The notes below the pieces were generated by a model. That model saw only the letters and a program-made list of their open reading frames with translations. It did no database searches and was not told where the DNA came from. A DNA stretch of 64,000 nucleotides, from assembly GCA_026770025.1 (NCBI GenBank), contig JAMXDE010000025.1, forward strand, positions 372,001-436,000, in the 5' to 3' direction. Below are positions 20,738-30,562 of the stretch, in pieces. The stretch is from Craspedostauros australis. Taxonomy: Eukaryota; Bacillariophyta; Bacillariophyceae; Mastogloiales; Achnanthaceae. The position numbers were made by a program, and so were the translations under genes. Position 1 is the stretch's first letter; each line of letters opens with the position of its first letter.

Positions 20738-23700
20738 ATGCCGCCAAGACGAACATCCAACTCCGCAGCCCATGGGGTATCGACAAGTTCGCTGGATCAG
20801 CAGGAAGCAAAATCTGCCCTCGACGAGCATGACGCCAGCAAGCACGATGACGGCAATCACGACGCGCAACCAGAGGATGTGAGAGGAAGCGCCCCTCCTC
20901 TCAGAGCAACGCGAGCTTCGCCACGGCGATGGTTGCCCTCGCGATCTGGACGAAGGAAGTCAACGGCGTCGCCGGAGCCATCGCGCGAAGAATCTGGAAC
21001 GCAATCATCTCACGACGACCCTCGTCCACCTAGAAGCAAAGGCCGAGGAAGCGGCTCGTCCCAAAGAAACAGCAGACATGCTGGTAGACACCGCGACTCC
21101 AAAGCGCTATCCAAATCGCGCAGGTCCAAAGCGTTCAAGAAGGAGAATCACCAGATGGACCTGTTGGCGACGTTGGGTGGAAATGATGATCGGTATTACT
21201 TTGACGGCGCATACCACAACGGCGAATACCACAATGATGAACATGATGAAGACGACCATCACGACCAGGAACAAGACGACGATGAACATCATCGCCAACA
21301 TCACAGCGACCACTGTGAACGACCGCACAAGCGACGAAGACACAGCAACGGTGGACACAAATCGCAACCACACGGACCTCCTGCCAGTCTGCCCAATCGC
21401 AATGCGGCGGATAGTCGTGTGCCCATCATTCCATCGCTGCCACCGAGTGGGAAGGGGCTACGTGATCCGCTGCAGCATCTCAACAACCGTCCGCCAGCAC
21501 GGCACGGAAGGCCACGTTCGCAATCCAGACATAGCAACGCCGCTGGCGCTGTGAGCAAGCAATCGTGGCCATCGGAACCCGTGGATACAGTGGACCTGAC
21601 GGGATCGAAGGATGATGATGATGATCATGTCGGTGACCGAGACCTCGAACATGACAACCAAAATGGGCATGGTAACGGCAATCCAGACACACCCAAGCCC
21701 AGCACGCGCGGAGGATCTGACGAAGCGGCTCAGGCAGAGGAATCTCAGCAGCAAGCGCCCACGGCAACAACCCAGGCGGACAATGGTGTCGGCGTAGATC
21801 GATCATCTCGCCTTTCGTCTCCAGAATCTCAAGCTCCTTTGCCAGGCAGTGCATCCGGCAGTCACCACGATTCCGACGATCAACAGGGCCAAGCGGCTGG
21901 CCATCCGAACGTCGAGGGAAATCACGAAGCGTCAAGCGACAAATCAAAGGAAGACAACCGAGCTTTTTCTTTGGTCCAAGAGTTTGTGGAGGTCAATAGC
22001 ACACCCTCCAACGTCGACACCGAATCAGCAGTGAGCGTATCCAAGGCACAGCAAGAGCAGCAAAAGGAGCCCACTGTCCAATCGCCCGAGACTCCGCCAA
22101 GTCGGCATGAAGACGCAGCATTTCCGACACCATCCAAGTCGTCCAAGCAACCGGCTGGTTCATTCAAAAGGAAGACCGCCCCAGCCTCACCACAACGCCG
22201 ATCACCGAGATTAAGGCATCTCAGCGCAGCCCGTCCGACTATCGATCAGTACACGTCCAGAATAGCCAAGAATCTCGCGGACTTCTTGAAAGCACCGCTG
22301 CCCAAGAAGAAACTCAAGAAGCATCCACACTTCGCATCCGTGCCAAAGACCAAAGCTTCCAGGCAGCCAGATGATCTCGCTGCGGACGATCGTATGCAGA
22401 AGCCATTCCAAGCCCCGCAAACGTTGGATAGAAGCGTCTTCGCAGGCATGAAGACAACAGCTTCATCCAAGACGACAATCAGCAACGGCCGGCCCAAACA
22501 AAGCAAGGACATGGTATCGCCACCCGCCAAAGCGGATATGCAACCGGAACTTCACAACGCACCTGGTGATGAATCAAAACAGTCCAAAGACAAAGATGCA
22601 GATTCTCCAGTCATCGATCTGTGTGACGACGATGGTGACGACGACAACAAGGATCACAGCGGCAAGGACAGCAATGATGGAAAAGTCGAGACTGGGAGTA
22701 ACAGCCGAAGCGCGCACGCACAGCAATTGGCAAAGGAGCCACCAAAGGAGGCACCCGAAACACATAGAACACCTCGCTCCAAGAATGACGCCTCTTTGAA
22801 CTCCAACGCAAATAACTCCAGTGCTGCCAGCAAGGGCAAGCAGAACACCAACCCGAATGGAAGCGGTAGGAATAGCACTGGCGATGTGCAATCGGTTGGA
22901 TCCGTTGACACCCAGCCTTCGTCTCCTGCGCATTCGATCGATGCTCCGCTGAAAATGAAGTCCCAACAGAGTCGTGCACCAACACTGCCGGTGATTAAAG
23001 TGGCGGATCAACCAAAGCCACCCAGCGATAAGCCATCCTCTCAAAACAGAGTTGATATCGCAGAGAAAATGCCGCCAAAAAACGCAGCAGATGGAGCGGG
23101 CATGAAGACGCCGAGCAAACTTGACTCGGGTAACACGTCGTCGCAATGTGGAGCATTTGATTATGGCGAGGACTCCGACGAAGCAAGCGCGGGCAATGCG
23201 TCTCCAAAATCTATGGCCGATACTCATAAAAGATTGACTGACGAACACCCAGTTCCAGCTGCCGCCGCAAAACCAAAAGCGAAGCTTCGCATATCCAAAT
23301 CTGGGAATCCAGACAAGAAATCGAAACCCCGAAATCCAATCAAAGATCAGTACTTGGTGGACAGAGCCTTTGATATGAACAGCAACAGCCACACCGTGAC
23401 ACTTGTGAATCAGATGGCAGACGAAGTGGATTCGAAACCTTCTGATGGTGGTAATGCGCAACCACCAAAAACAGATCAGGCCAAACCCGTGGCACCCGAC
23501 ACCACGCATAAACCCGTCCAGCCCGCCGAGAACAGTGCCAAAGGTGCGGGAGATGGCTCAGATCTGCTGCGCAGGTATGCTGAGAACGCAATGGCGCCGG
23601 TGGGCTCACGAGCCAGAAGCATGCCGGGTCTACCGGTTAGAGGCACGCTGAGGAAGGCGAGAGGGTCATTCAGCTCGGCTGGACATTCTCAGAAACTCAA

Positions 23701-26700
23701 GCGCTTCCAAGATGCTAAATCACCATCGACTTCCGACGACGATGAGGACTCGCAGCAGCAACAGAAGAAACCATCCGTACTCAAACTTTCAAAGCAGAAT
23801 GGTACGCACGGATACAAGTCTGCATGCATGTATGGTATCTGTTGTGTTGACTGCGCTGCTTGAGACTTGCAGAACATCGAGCGTCTTCATACGCCTGGTG
23901 CTCGCGCACGCTCGGGGAGCATTGGAACTCACGGATGATCATTTTATCTTCTTTATCGTTGCCATCTCGGCATGTGCTACTTCCACTGCTCCACTGCGAC
24001 ACAACGCACCAACTGCAACGCACCAACTACAACGCACCATGCCGCGCCATGCAATCTCGCACCGTCGTCCCTACAAATGCACACTCGTAGGCAAACGCAT
24101 CAGAAATCCACATCGGTTGTCTAACGCCGCCATAACACCAAAGATCAAGCACCCAGCAGACGTGAAGAAATCTCTCTCCTCCACCAAGAAGAAAGGCAAC
24201 AAGATACGGATGCCTTGCGGTACGTATTGTTACTGGCGATGCACCATGTCTTTGGCTGTTGCATGATGGTGTTTGATTCTTGCATGTTCGACTCGGGTTG
24301 TTCGACACTCAGGCTGATCGCTGCGTGGGGAGCTCATTCCAATTGCATCAAGCTTGACTGACGGATCCATCCTTGCGATGGAGACAATCAAACACCCTTC
24401 AAATTCTCATAACGTGCGTGTCTGCTCTGACGAACTCTGCTCTACTCTATGATGTAATGACATACAATACCAACAGTTGGGAATGGTTTCATGGCCACAT
24501 GTCGCGAATCGGCGGGTGGTCGACCCGTATCTCCTCCACCAGTGAATGCATCGAAGGCAGCCCAGCGCCAGCCAACCACTCCAGAACCTACACATCACAA
24601 CACCAGTAGCAAACCTGCACAGAAGCAAAACAACAACAACACGATCACCATCGATTCGAGCGATGATGAGACCGGTGATGCCAACCTTGACGAAACCCTT
24701 GCGCAGCTTCACAGAAACAAATCACAGATACCACTGAAACGGCTAGCTATCGGCGCGGACGTGCATATGACGGACTGCAAGGTGTTGCTGGATCGTGATG
24801 AAGGGATATTGAAAATCACGTTCGCGAAGAAAGTTGAGGAGACGGGGACGCAGAGAACCAGGGCACGAAGATGCAAGGCAAAGAAGATGGAATTCAAAAC
24901 AATAGTCCTGGACATTCCGTTGGTGGCCAAGACAAAGAAGCTTCAGTCGTACCAGGACATCTTGGTGGATCTAAAATTCAACGCGTACAGCGCGAGCAGC
25001 AGCGATGAATCCAACAAACCCCCTTCCGAGAGTGACTCGAACAGCATCAAAGACTCCGATCAAAGCGGAAAGGCAAGCGCTGAGGTTGATCCTATGAAGA
25101 CGGAGAAGAGCAAGAAGAGGAAGGGCGGGCGTTCGGAGACAAGCGACATGGTCAACGTGATCGTGATGAGATTCTCGATGGGTTACCTCATGGATGCATG
25201 CGAGGTGAATGGGTTGGATCAGAACGATGAACGTGCAACACATGACCAGATTGGTCTCGAATTCAAAAATGCCGAGGATCTGCACAAGCTCCGGCATGCG
25301 ATGGTGCAGATGGAGCAAGTGGGCGAGGCAATGGCAGGGGAAGAGTCTCAGATGATGGCGGGGGATATGCTTGATTATGCCCCCCTGTTCCTGAGGGATG
25401 ACATGTTCATTGACTCAACAGATGATCTGTCGCCAGAGAAGCGCAAAGGCCGAGGCACTTACTCGTCGATGAGGGATGATCACGTGCTGATGGAATATCC
25501 CTTTGCTTGTGACTCGGAGCTGCTGGAGGCAGTGACAGAGTCGTTTGACGATGCGAAGGCGCATCACACAAGTGTCGAATCAGATACCGAAGCAACCAAT
25601 CTCGCTGTATCAAGGGTCACTGGAGTCCGGGATTCGACGGAGAGCAAGAGCCGAGGCCACTACGTCACAATCCGCGTCATGGACTACGAGAGGCTAGATC
25701 CGGAAAAGTACCTCAATGACTCATTGATTGACTTTTGGATGCAATGGTAAGTGTGCAGGCGAATATGCTGCGGAAATACGAGGATGGCCCGAACCCTCGC
25801 GGGATGATGCTGTCTATTTGATTTCAGTTCGATTTATGGGTGTCGCCGTTGATGTCAACATTCATTCAGCAACTCGATCTTCAACAGCGGCAGCCTTCTT
25901 GACGCGTGACTTGCGCCTTCCAATCTTCGCGAGCCAACGATCTCACCGGTGGCTCATTGTTTGATCGTCTTCTGCTCTTTGTGAACGTATAATACCATGC
26001 TTACCGCATGTTCGTGCATCTTGACCGTGTCCGAATGGTTGTCGGCTTTGCAGGATCTCGAGGCACGAACCGAAGAACTCCACGCGGTTTCATTTCTTCA
26101 CGTCCCACTTCTTCACCAAGCTCATGAAGGATGGCTACCAAGCGGTGCAGTCTTGGACGGCGAAGCGGGGCATCAACATCTTCGAGAAGAAAATGATCTT
26201 CCTGCCTGTCAACCGTCGCTACCATTGGTCGTTGTGCGTGGTGATCAATCCAAGCCACATCCTTGGAAGAAGCAAGGGTACCGAACGGCCCGATGATCCG
26301 TACCCTTGCCTCATCTTTTTGGACTCATTGAAGATCCACAAAAAGGACATGGTTCACCGCCATGTGTTGAAGTGGCTGAACGCGGAATACAATCGCATGA
26401 ACAGCATCCCGGATGACACGGAGCCGATTTTCACGAAGGCCAACTTCCCGGTGCTGTGTCCGAAAGGTGAGTTGATTCTTGACACGTCTTGTTGTGGAGA
26501 GACCGACTTGACAGAGATGTTCGTTCGGAATGCCCAGAGGGCTTGGAGACAGTCGCACTCCATTCGGCGGTTGTCTCACGCGCAACGTTTTTTGTTTCCT
26601 CACGCCAACCATGCTCGTACGCTCGTCGCCTACACAGTTCCCATCCAGACCAACGGGTGGGATTGTGGCATCTTCGTCTGCAAGTACGCGGGCGCCATGT

Positions 26701-27449
26701 TCAAGCTGCGGGATAAGAATTTCAGCAGGTTGGCCGCAGGGATCGTCGACGAACCGCCCCAATCCAAAGCGCCAGCCAACAACGCCGCCCAGGATTCCCA
26801 TGTTCCCATCAGTTCCAAACCGCGCGAAGCTCGGCGCATAGCATCCCCGTTCCAAGAGTTGATAGTGAACAGCGAGCACTTTGACTTCAACATGGATCAC
26901 ATTCATGAGTTTCGGGACAAGTTCGCTGCGATGCTGGTGAAACTGTCGGACCTGTACGCCGGGATGAAGCAAGGGGAGAAGGCGAAGAAGAACACCACGG
27001 AAGATAAAGAACACGTCAGCACAGGCCCGCACGAAGAAGTTGCTGTTGCCAGCCGCAACATCACAACACCCATCAAGTACGCCGACGCCGATGACGACCC
27101 GATGGAGGGAGTGGAATTGACGGATGTTGACGATCGCAACAAGCCCGTGGTCCACGATCTCGTGCAGGCATCGCCGCCGGTGGACACAGGTCTCGTCGTG
27201 CAAACCGGAGCCAATCTGGGCGTTGTCGTGGCCGTGATCCCCGTTGCCACACCCATCGAGCGCCGCAGCAATCCGGGCATCGCCGCGATCAACCGCGCCG
27301 CCGCAATCAAGCCGATCGACATGACGGAAAGTCCGATGGAGCAACCCATTCCACGCAAGCGCGGGTTGGCGCAGAAGCAAGTCAATGATGCAAACGGTGG
27401 CGCAGTGCGAGGTGGCGTCTATGGGGATGTCGAAACTGCGGACGTGTGA
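20738..27449 (+). CDS. Ulp/SENP-family SUMO protease (peptidase family C48) with SUMO-interacting motifs
   Basis: Five exons: 20738-23801, 24091-24219, 24477-25746, 26054-26466 and 26638-27449, all GT-AG. They sum to 5688 bases, exactly 1896 codons, so 1895 residues. The first 1100 residues are disordered and rich in His, Asp, Ser and Lys. The protease domain runs from about 1450 to 1650: YLNDSLIDFWMQW (substrate-binding start, split by intron 3), RFHFFTSHFFTKL, then His1545 in RRYHWSL, Asp1578 in LIFLDSL, Gln1629 and Cys1635 in VPIQTNGWDCG. This is the complete C48 triad plus oxyanion Gln. Three candidate SUMO-interacting motifs occur before it: VDLT at 285-288, VIDL at 625-628 followed by DDD, and ITID at 1121-1124 followed by SSDDE. 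The likely role is nuclear SUMO removal or maturation. Intron 4 (171 bases) is frame-neutral and stop-free. ATG 20738 is the first in-frame ATG. Confidence 0.85.
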
Positions 27450-27648
27450 TGCAAGCTGTCATGTAATAGGTCGTACGAGTAACGAATTGCATCGTGCTGG
27501 CGTGGTAACACCGTCCCATTGCTATGCAATAATAGAATGCATTCGAGACTGTCAGGGAGTTGTTGTTGTTGTTGCTCTTATGATTGTGTGTGTCTATGAT
27601 GGAACATGTATGGTATGGTGTGGTATGGTATGGTGGAGTGTGGCCTTT

Positions 27649-28140
27649 TTAACGCCGCACGATCATGTGCAGAACGCAAAGCACCGCGAGAACCGTGACG
27701 TGCAACGACGACGACGTCGCGCTGGCCGACGTGGGCGCCATGGTGGGCGCACGCGTGTCGCCGTTATCAAAGATGTTGAACTCCCCGTTGCACGTGCCGT
27801 CGCAGGAGAAGGTCTTGCAGGGACCCACGATGGGCTGGTCACATTCGAAGGCGTAGCCGACCTTGGGCGTCGGATCGAGGGGACACGCGTAGCAGTTGCA
27901 GTTGATGGGCTTGCCGTCGCGACCGCGGCGTTGTTCGCCCTCCGTGAGGATGGCCGTGGTGCAGTTGCAGACGCCGTTCTGGGAGGCCTGGATGAAGTTG
28001 GATTGCAGGACGGCGTCGAAGGGGCACGAGACGTCCGCGTTGAGGTACGTGACTTCGCCGGAGTAGGAGACGGAGATGTCGCCTGGGCAGATGTTGTAGT
28101 CGCCGTTGATCATGCACAAGTTCTCGGATGTGCCGGCCAT
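27649..28140 (-). CDS. Small Cys-rich protein with C-terminal hydrophobic anchor
   Basis: 163 residues from ATG 28140, after a leader of ACAAAC hexamers. Cysteines are frequent and spaced as in an extracellular domain (NGVCNCTT, INCNCYACPLD, CKTFSCDGTCNGEF). A Thr/Pro/Ser stretch (RAPTMAPTSASATSSS) leads into a hydrophobic C-terminus (VTVLAVLCVLHMIV) ending in RR, like a GPI or tail anchor. The N-terminus MAGTSENLCM is not a signal peptide, which is odd for such a protein. An upstream signal-peptide exon may be missing. The frame upstream of 28140 is open, but it is the repeat leader. Family not recognised. Confidence 0.55.
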   Translation of the reverse strand: MAGTSENLCMINGDYNICPGDISVSYSGEVTYLNADVSCPFDAVLQSNFIQASQNGVCNCTTAILTEGEQRRGRDGKPINCNCYACPLDPTPKVGYAFECDQPIVGPCKTFSCDGTCNGEFNIFDNGDTRAPTMAPTSASATSSSLHVTVLAVLCVLHMIVRR

Positions 28141-28994
28141 GGTTGTGTTTGTGTTTGTGTTTGTGTTTGTGTTTGTATTTGCTTTGACTTTGACTTTGAC
28201 TTTGAGTGGAGCTGCGTATGCTTTGGATGAAAGGCGCAAGCGAATTCGCAAGGAGGAAATCAAGGAAGGAAATGGATTCTGCGGTCGTTCGCTTGGTCAA
28301 CGTGCGATTCTTGGTGCTGACAAGAGTATTCGTACACTCTTTGTGTGGTCTGCGTGTGTGTGCGTGTGAGTTGCTGCTCTATTTGATGCCCCTTTGAGTT
28401 GGTCTGATGTGAACGGTCCAATGTGAAGTCTCTTCTGATGCAAGGATGGAGCTGCGAATGCAATGAGTAGTCGTATGAGTTGCGAACAACATGCCGAGTG
28501 AGGAGACGGTGGAGGTGCCATCCTGTTGTTGCTTGTTGCGTTGCCGCTCTCGTGTTCCGTCGCGATGCCGTGTCTGTGCAAGAAGAGGGAAGGCGCAAGA
28601 GAGCCAAAGCAAAAATCGCAAGATTGAGAAAGTCATTCCGTCTTAACACAATTGTGCGATGCGACAAGCACTGAGACATGTTGCAGACTTGGTTGGGCCT
28701 CAACGAGATGTATGCAATGTAATTATGTATTCGCCGCAGCCTCTGAAGCACGATTCGCCTGACTCAAACTCATCGAAACACGATCAAGAAACAGAACTAC
28801 CAAATCAACGCAGGTCACCAATTCGAGAATCACCACCGTTGCTCTCGTCATCTGCCTCTGCGATCTCATTCAATTGTCATGTCATTCATCCCATCGCATC
28901 CCATTGCATCGTCCTCTGCAAAAGAATATAACAGATCGTATAATAGATCAGAAAGAACAACCCAGCACATTCCCAGCACGGTCAAGAAGCAAAG
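28141..28994. other. Divergent intergenic region
   Basis: Promoters of the genes starting at 28140 (minus) and 28995 (plus). It contains the hexamer repeats at 28145-28206 and an AT-rich ACAGATCGTATAATAGATC motif near 28930. No gene seen. The long minus-strand frame from 30431 that ends here is antisense to the ankyrin gene. Confidence 0.5.
28145..28206. repeat. GTGTTT hexamer repeat followed by CTTTGA repeat
   Basis: Six units of GTGTTT (the last GTATTT) are followed by CTTTGA units. The repeat begins five bases upstream of the minus-strand start codon at 28140. On the sense strand it reads AAACAC and TCAAAG. Confidence 0.9.
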
Positions 28995-30509
28995 ATGAAC
29001 GCCATTTACGGAATGATCCAGAACCAGATGCAGCGGCAGAGGATGAGGCGACGCAGCAGCAGAACACGCAGCTCTGGAGCGGATGCGGACATCATCGAGC
29101 CATCCGTCGTCATCACCTCCGCGCGACGAGCGTCGTCGTCTTCCATGCTGCTTCCATCCGCTTTGCGCCCACCGTCCAGATCGCGACGTTCCCGCAGCGA
29201 CGGCAGCAGCCAATCGACGACGACAGCGCCCAAACCATTCCTCTTCGAAATGTGCAAACGCTGGGCATGGGAAGTCGTGCAGCATCGCTGTCAGACGCAT
29301 CCGCACGAAGCGCACCACTCGATCGTCGATCACAACGGCGACACGGCCCTGCATCTCGCCCTCATTGGCAATCCGCCCGTGCAGACCATCGAGGCCTTGC
29401 TGCAGGCCTGTCCCAACTTGGCACGCACGACCAATCACAAGCGCCAATATCCCCTGCGTGTCGCCGCCTCGTACCGCGCCTCGAGTGCCGTCCTGCGCTG
29501 CATCGTGCGACGCTATCCCGAGGCCTGCAACTTGCCCGATCATCGTGGATCGTATCCGCTGCATATCATGTGCGATTATGGTTGCACGGCCGATGCGGTG
29601 CACGCCATCTTGGAATGCAAGGAGGGCAGGCTGTCGGCCAACAAGGTCGACGCCATCTACAAGCGCACGCCGCTCAAGATATTGCATCAGCGTCAGAATC
29701 TTGCGGAGTTTCATGATATGCTCAAGTTGTTGCGGGAGGTGCGGGAACGGCAGCGGGATCTTGCGGCGGAGCTTGCTGGCATCAACGGCGTTGGCGCGGT
29801 CCACGACGACAATCGCAGCATGCGCGTTCTCAGGAAACAGGAGGAGCTGGACGAGCTGGCGCAGTGCGTCGCGGACTTGGCCGAGAAGGAGTACTGGAAG
29901 AAGGTCAAGGCGCTCATCAATGCCGCCATCGTCTATGGCAACACCTACTTTCATCATGTGTCCAGCGACGCGGTCGTCGATGAGACTCACGAGTTGCAGC
30001 AGGATCAACTCACACCACCACGCAACAACGCCGACAACTACACAACCGCCCACGCCTGCCTCTTCACCAAGCACTGTCCTTCCTCGCTCCTCGAATTCGC
30101 CCTCCTCATGTGCTACGACGACCTGCTGCAACCCGATCATCACGGCAATCTGCCCATCCATCTCGCCATCCAACTCACGGCATCGTCGGAGACCTTCACG
30201 CCCTTCTTCACGTCCAAGATCGCCAGCGACATGGTGCGCATCTGTCCCGACTGCGCTTTTCATGACGACCCGCTGCGGTACGCCCTGCAGCACGATCACA
30301 ACAAGTACCTGTCGTGGTGTCCCGTCCTCTTTCAACTGTGGGTCGCCAATCCTGTGGCGCTCGATGCCATCGACGATCGCTTGTGGCCGCATCTCTGGGC
30401 CAGGTTGGCCGTGCGCAAGCCGGATCGACAACAGTCACCTGACGTCTTGCGCAACGCCCTCTACACATCCATACGCGAGAATCCGCATCTCTTTCAGGCG
30501 GGTGCATAA
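28995..30509 (+). CDS. Ankyrin-repeat protein
   Basis: A single exon of 504 residues from ATG 28995. Residues 1-85 are basic and Ser/Arg-rich. Ankyrin repeats follow from about residue 95: DHNGDTALHLALIG, HKRQYPLRVAASY, DHRGSYPLHIMCDYG, then a diverged repeat and a charged helix (about 235-300, ELDELAQCVADLAEKEYWKKVKALI). A further repeat, DHHGNLPIHLAIQL, lies near 395. The HPHEAHHSIVDHNGDTALH style, with a pathogen-effector-like or scaffold layout, is common in diatom gene sets as I recall them. A protein-protein interaction role is inferred. The 3' end lies only 53 bases from that of the convergent gene at 30563. Confidence 0.8.
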   Translation: MNAIYGMIQNQMQRQRMRRRSSRTRSSGADADIIEPSVVITSARRASSSSMLLPSALRPPSRSRRSRSDGSSQSTTTAPKPFLFEMCKRWAWEVVQHRCQTHPHEAHHSIVDHNGDTALHLALIGNPPVQTIEALLQACPNLARTTNHKRQYPLRVAASYRASSAVLRCIVRRYPEACNLPDHRGSYPLHIMCDYGCTADAVHAILECKEGRLSANKVDAIYKRTPLKILHQRQNLAEFHDMLKLLREVRERQRDLAAELAGINGVGAVHDDNRSMRVLRKQEELDELAQCVADLAEKEYWKKVKALINAAIVYGNTYFHHVSSDAVVDETHELQQDQLTPPRNNADNYTTAHACLFTKHCPSSLLEFALLMCYDDLLQPDHHGNLPIHLAIQLTASSETFTPFFTSKIASDMVRICPDCAFHDDPLRYALQHDHNKYLSWCPVLFQLWVANPVALDAIDDRLWPHLWARLAVRKPDRQQSPDVLRNALYTSIRENPHLFQAGA

Positions 30510-30562
30510 ACATTGCATATGTACCAGTGCTCCACATAATACTACTACTCGCATTCATTAAT

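Noticed and set aside
28866-30431. Minus-strand frame of 521 codons opposite the ankyrin gene
   Set aside because: The plus-strand ankyrin repeats are clear. The antisense frame has no domain.
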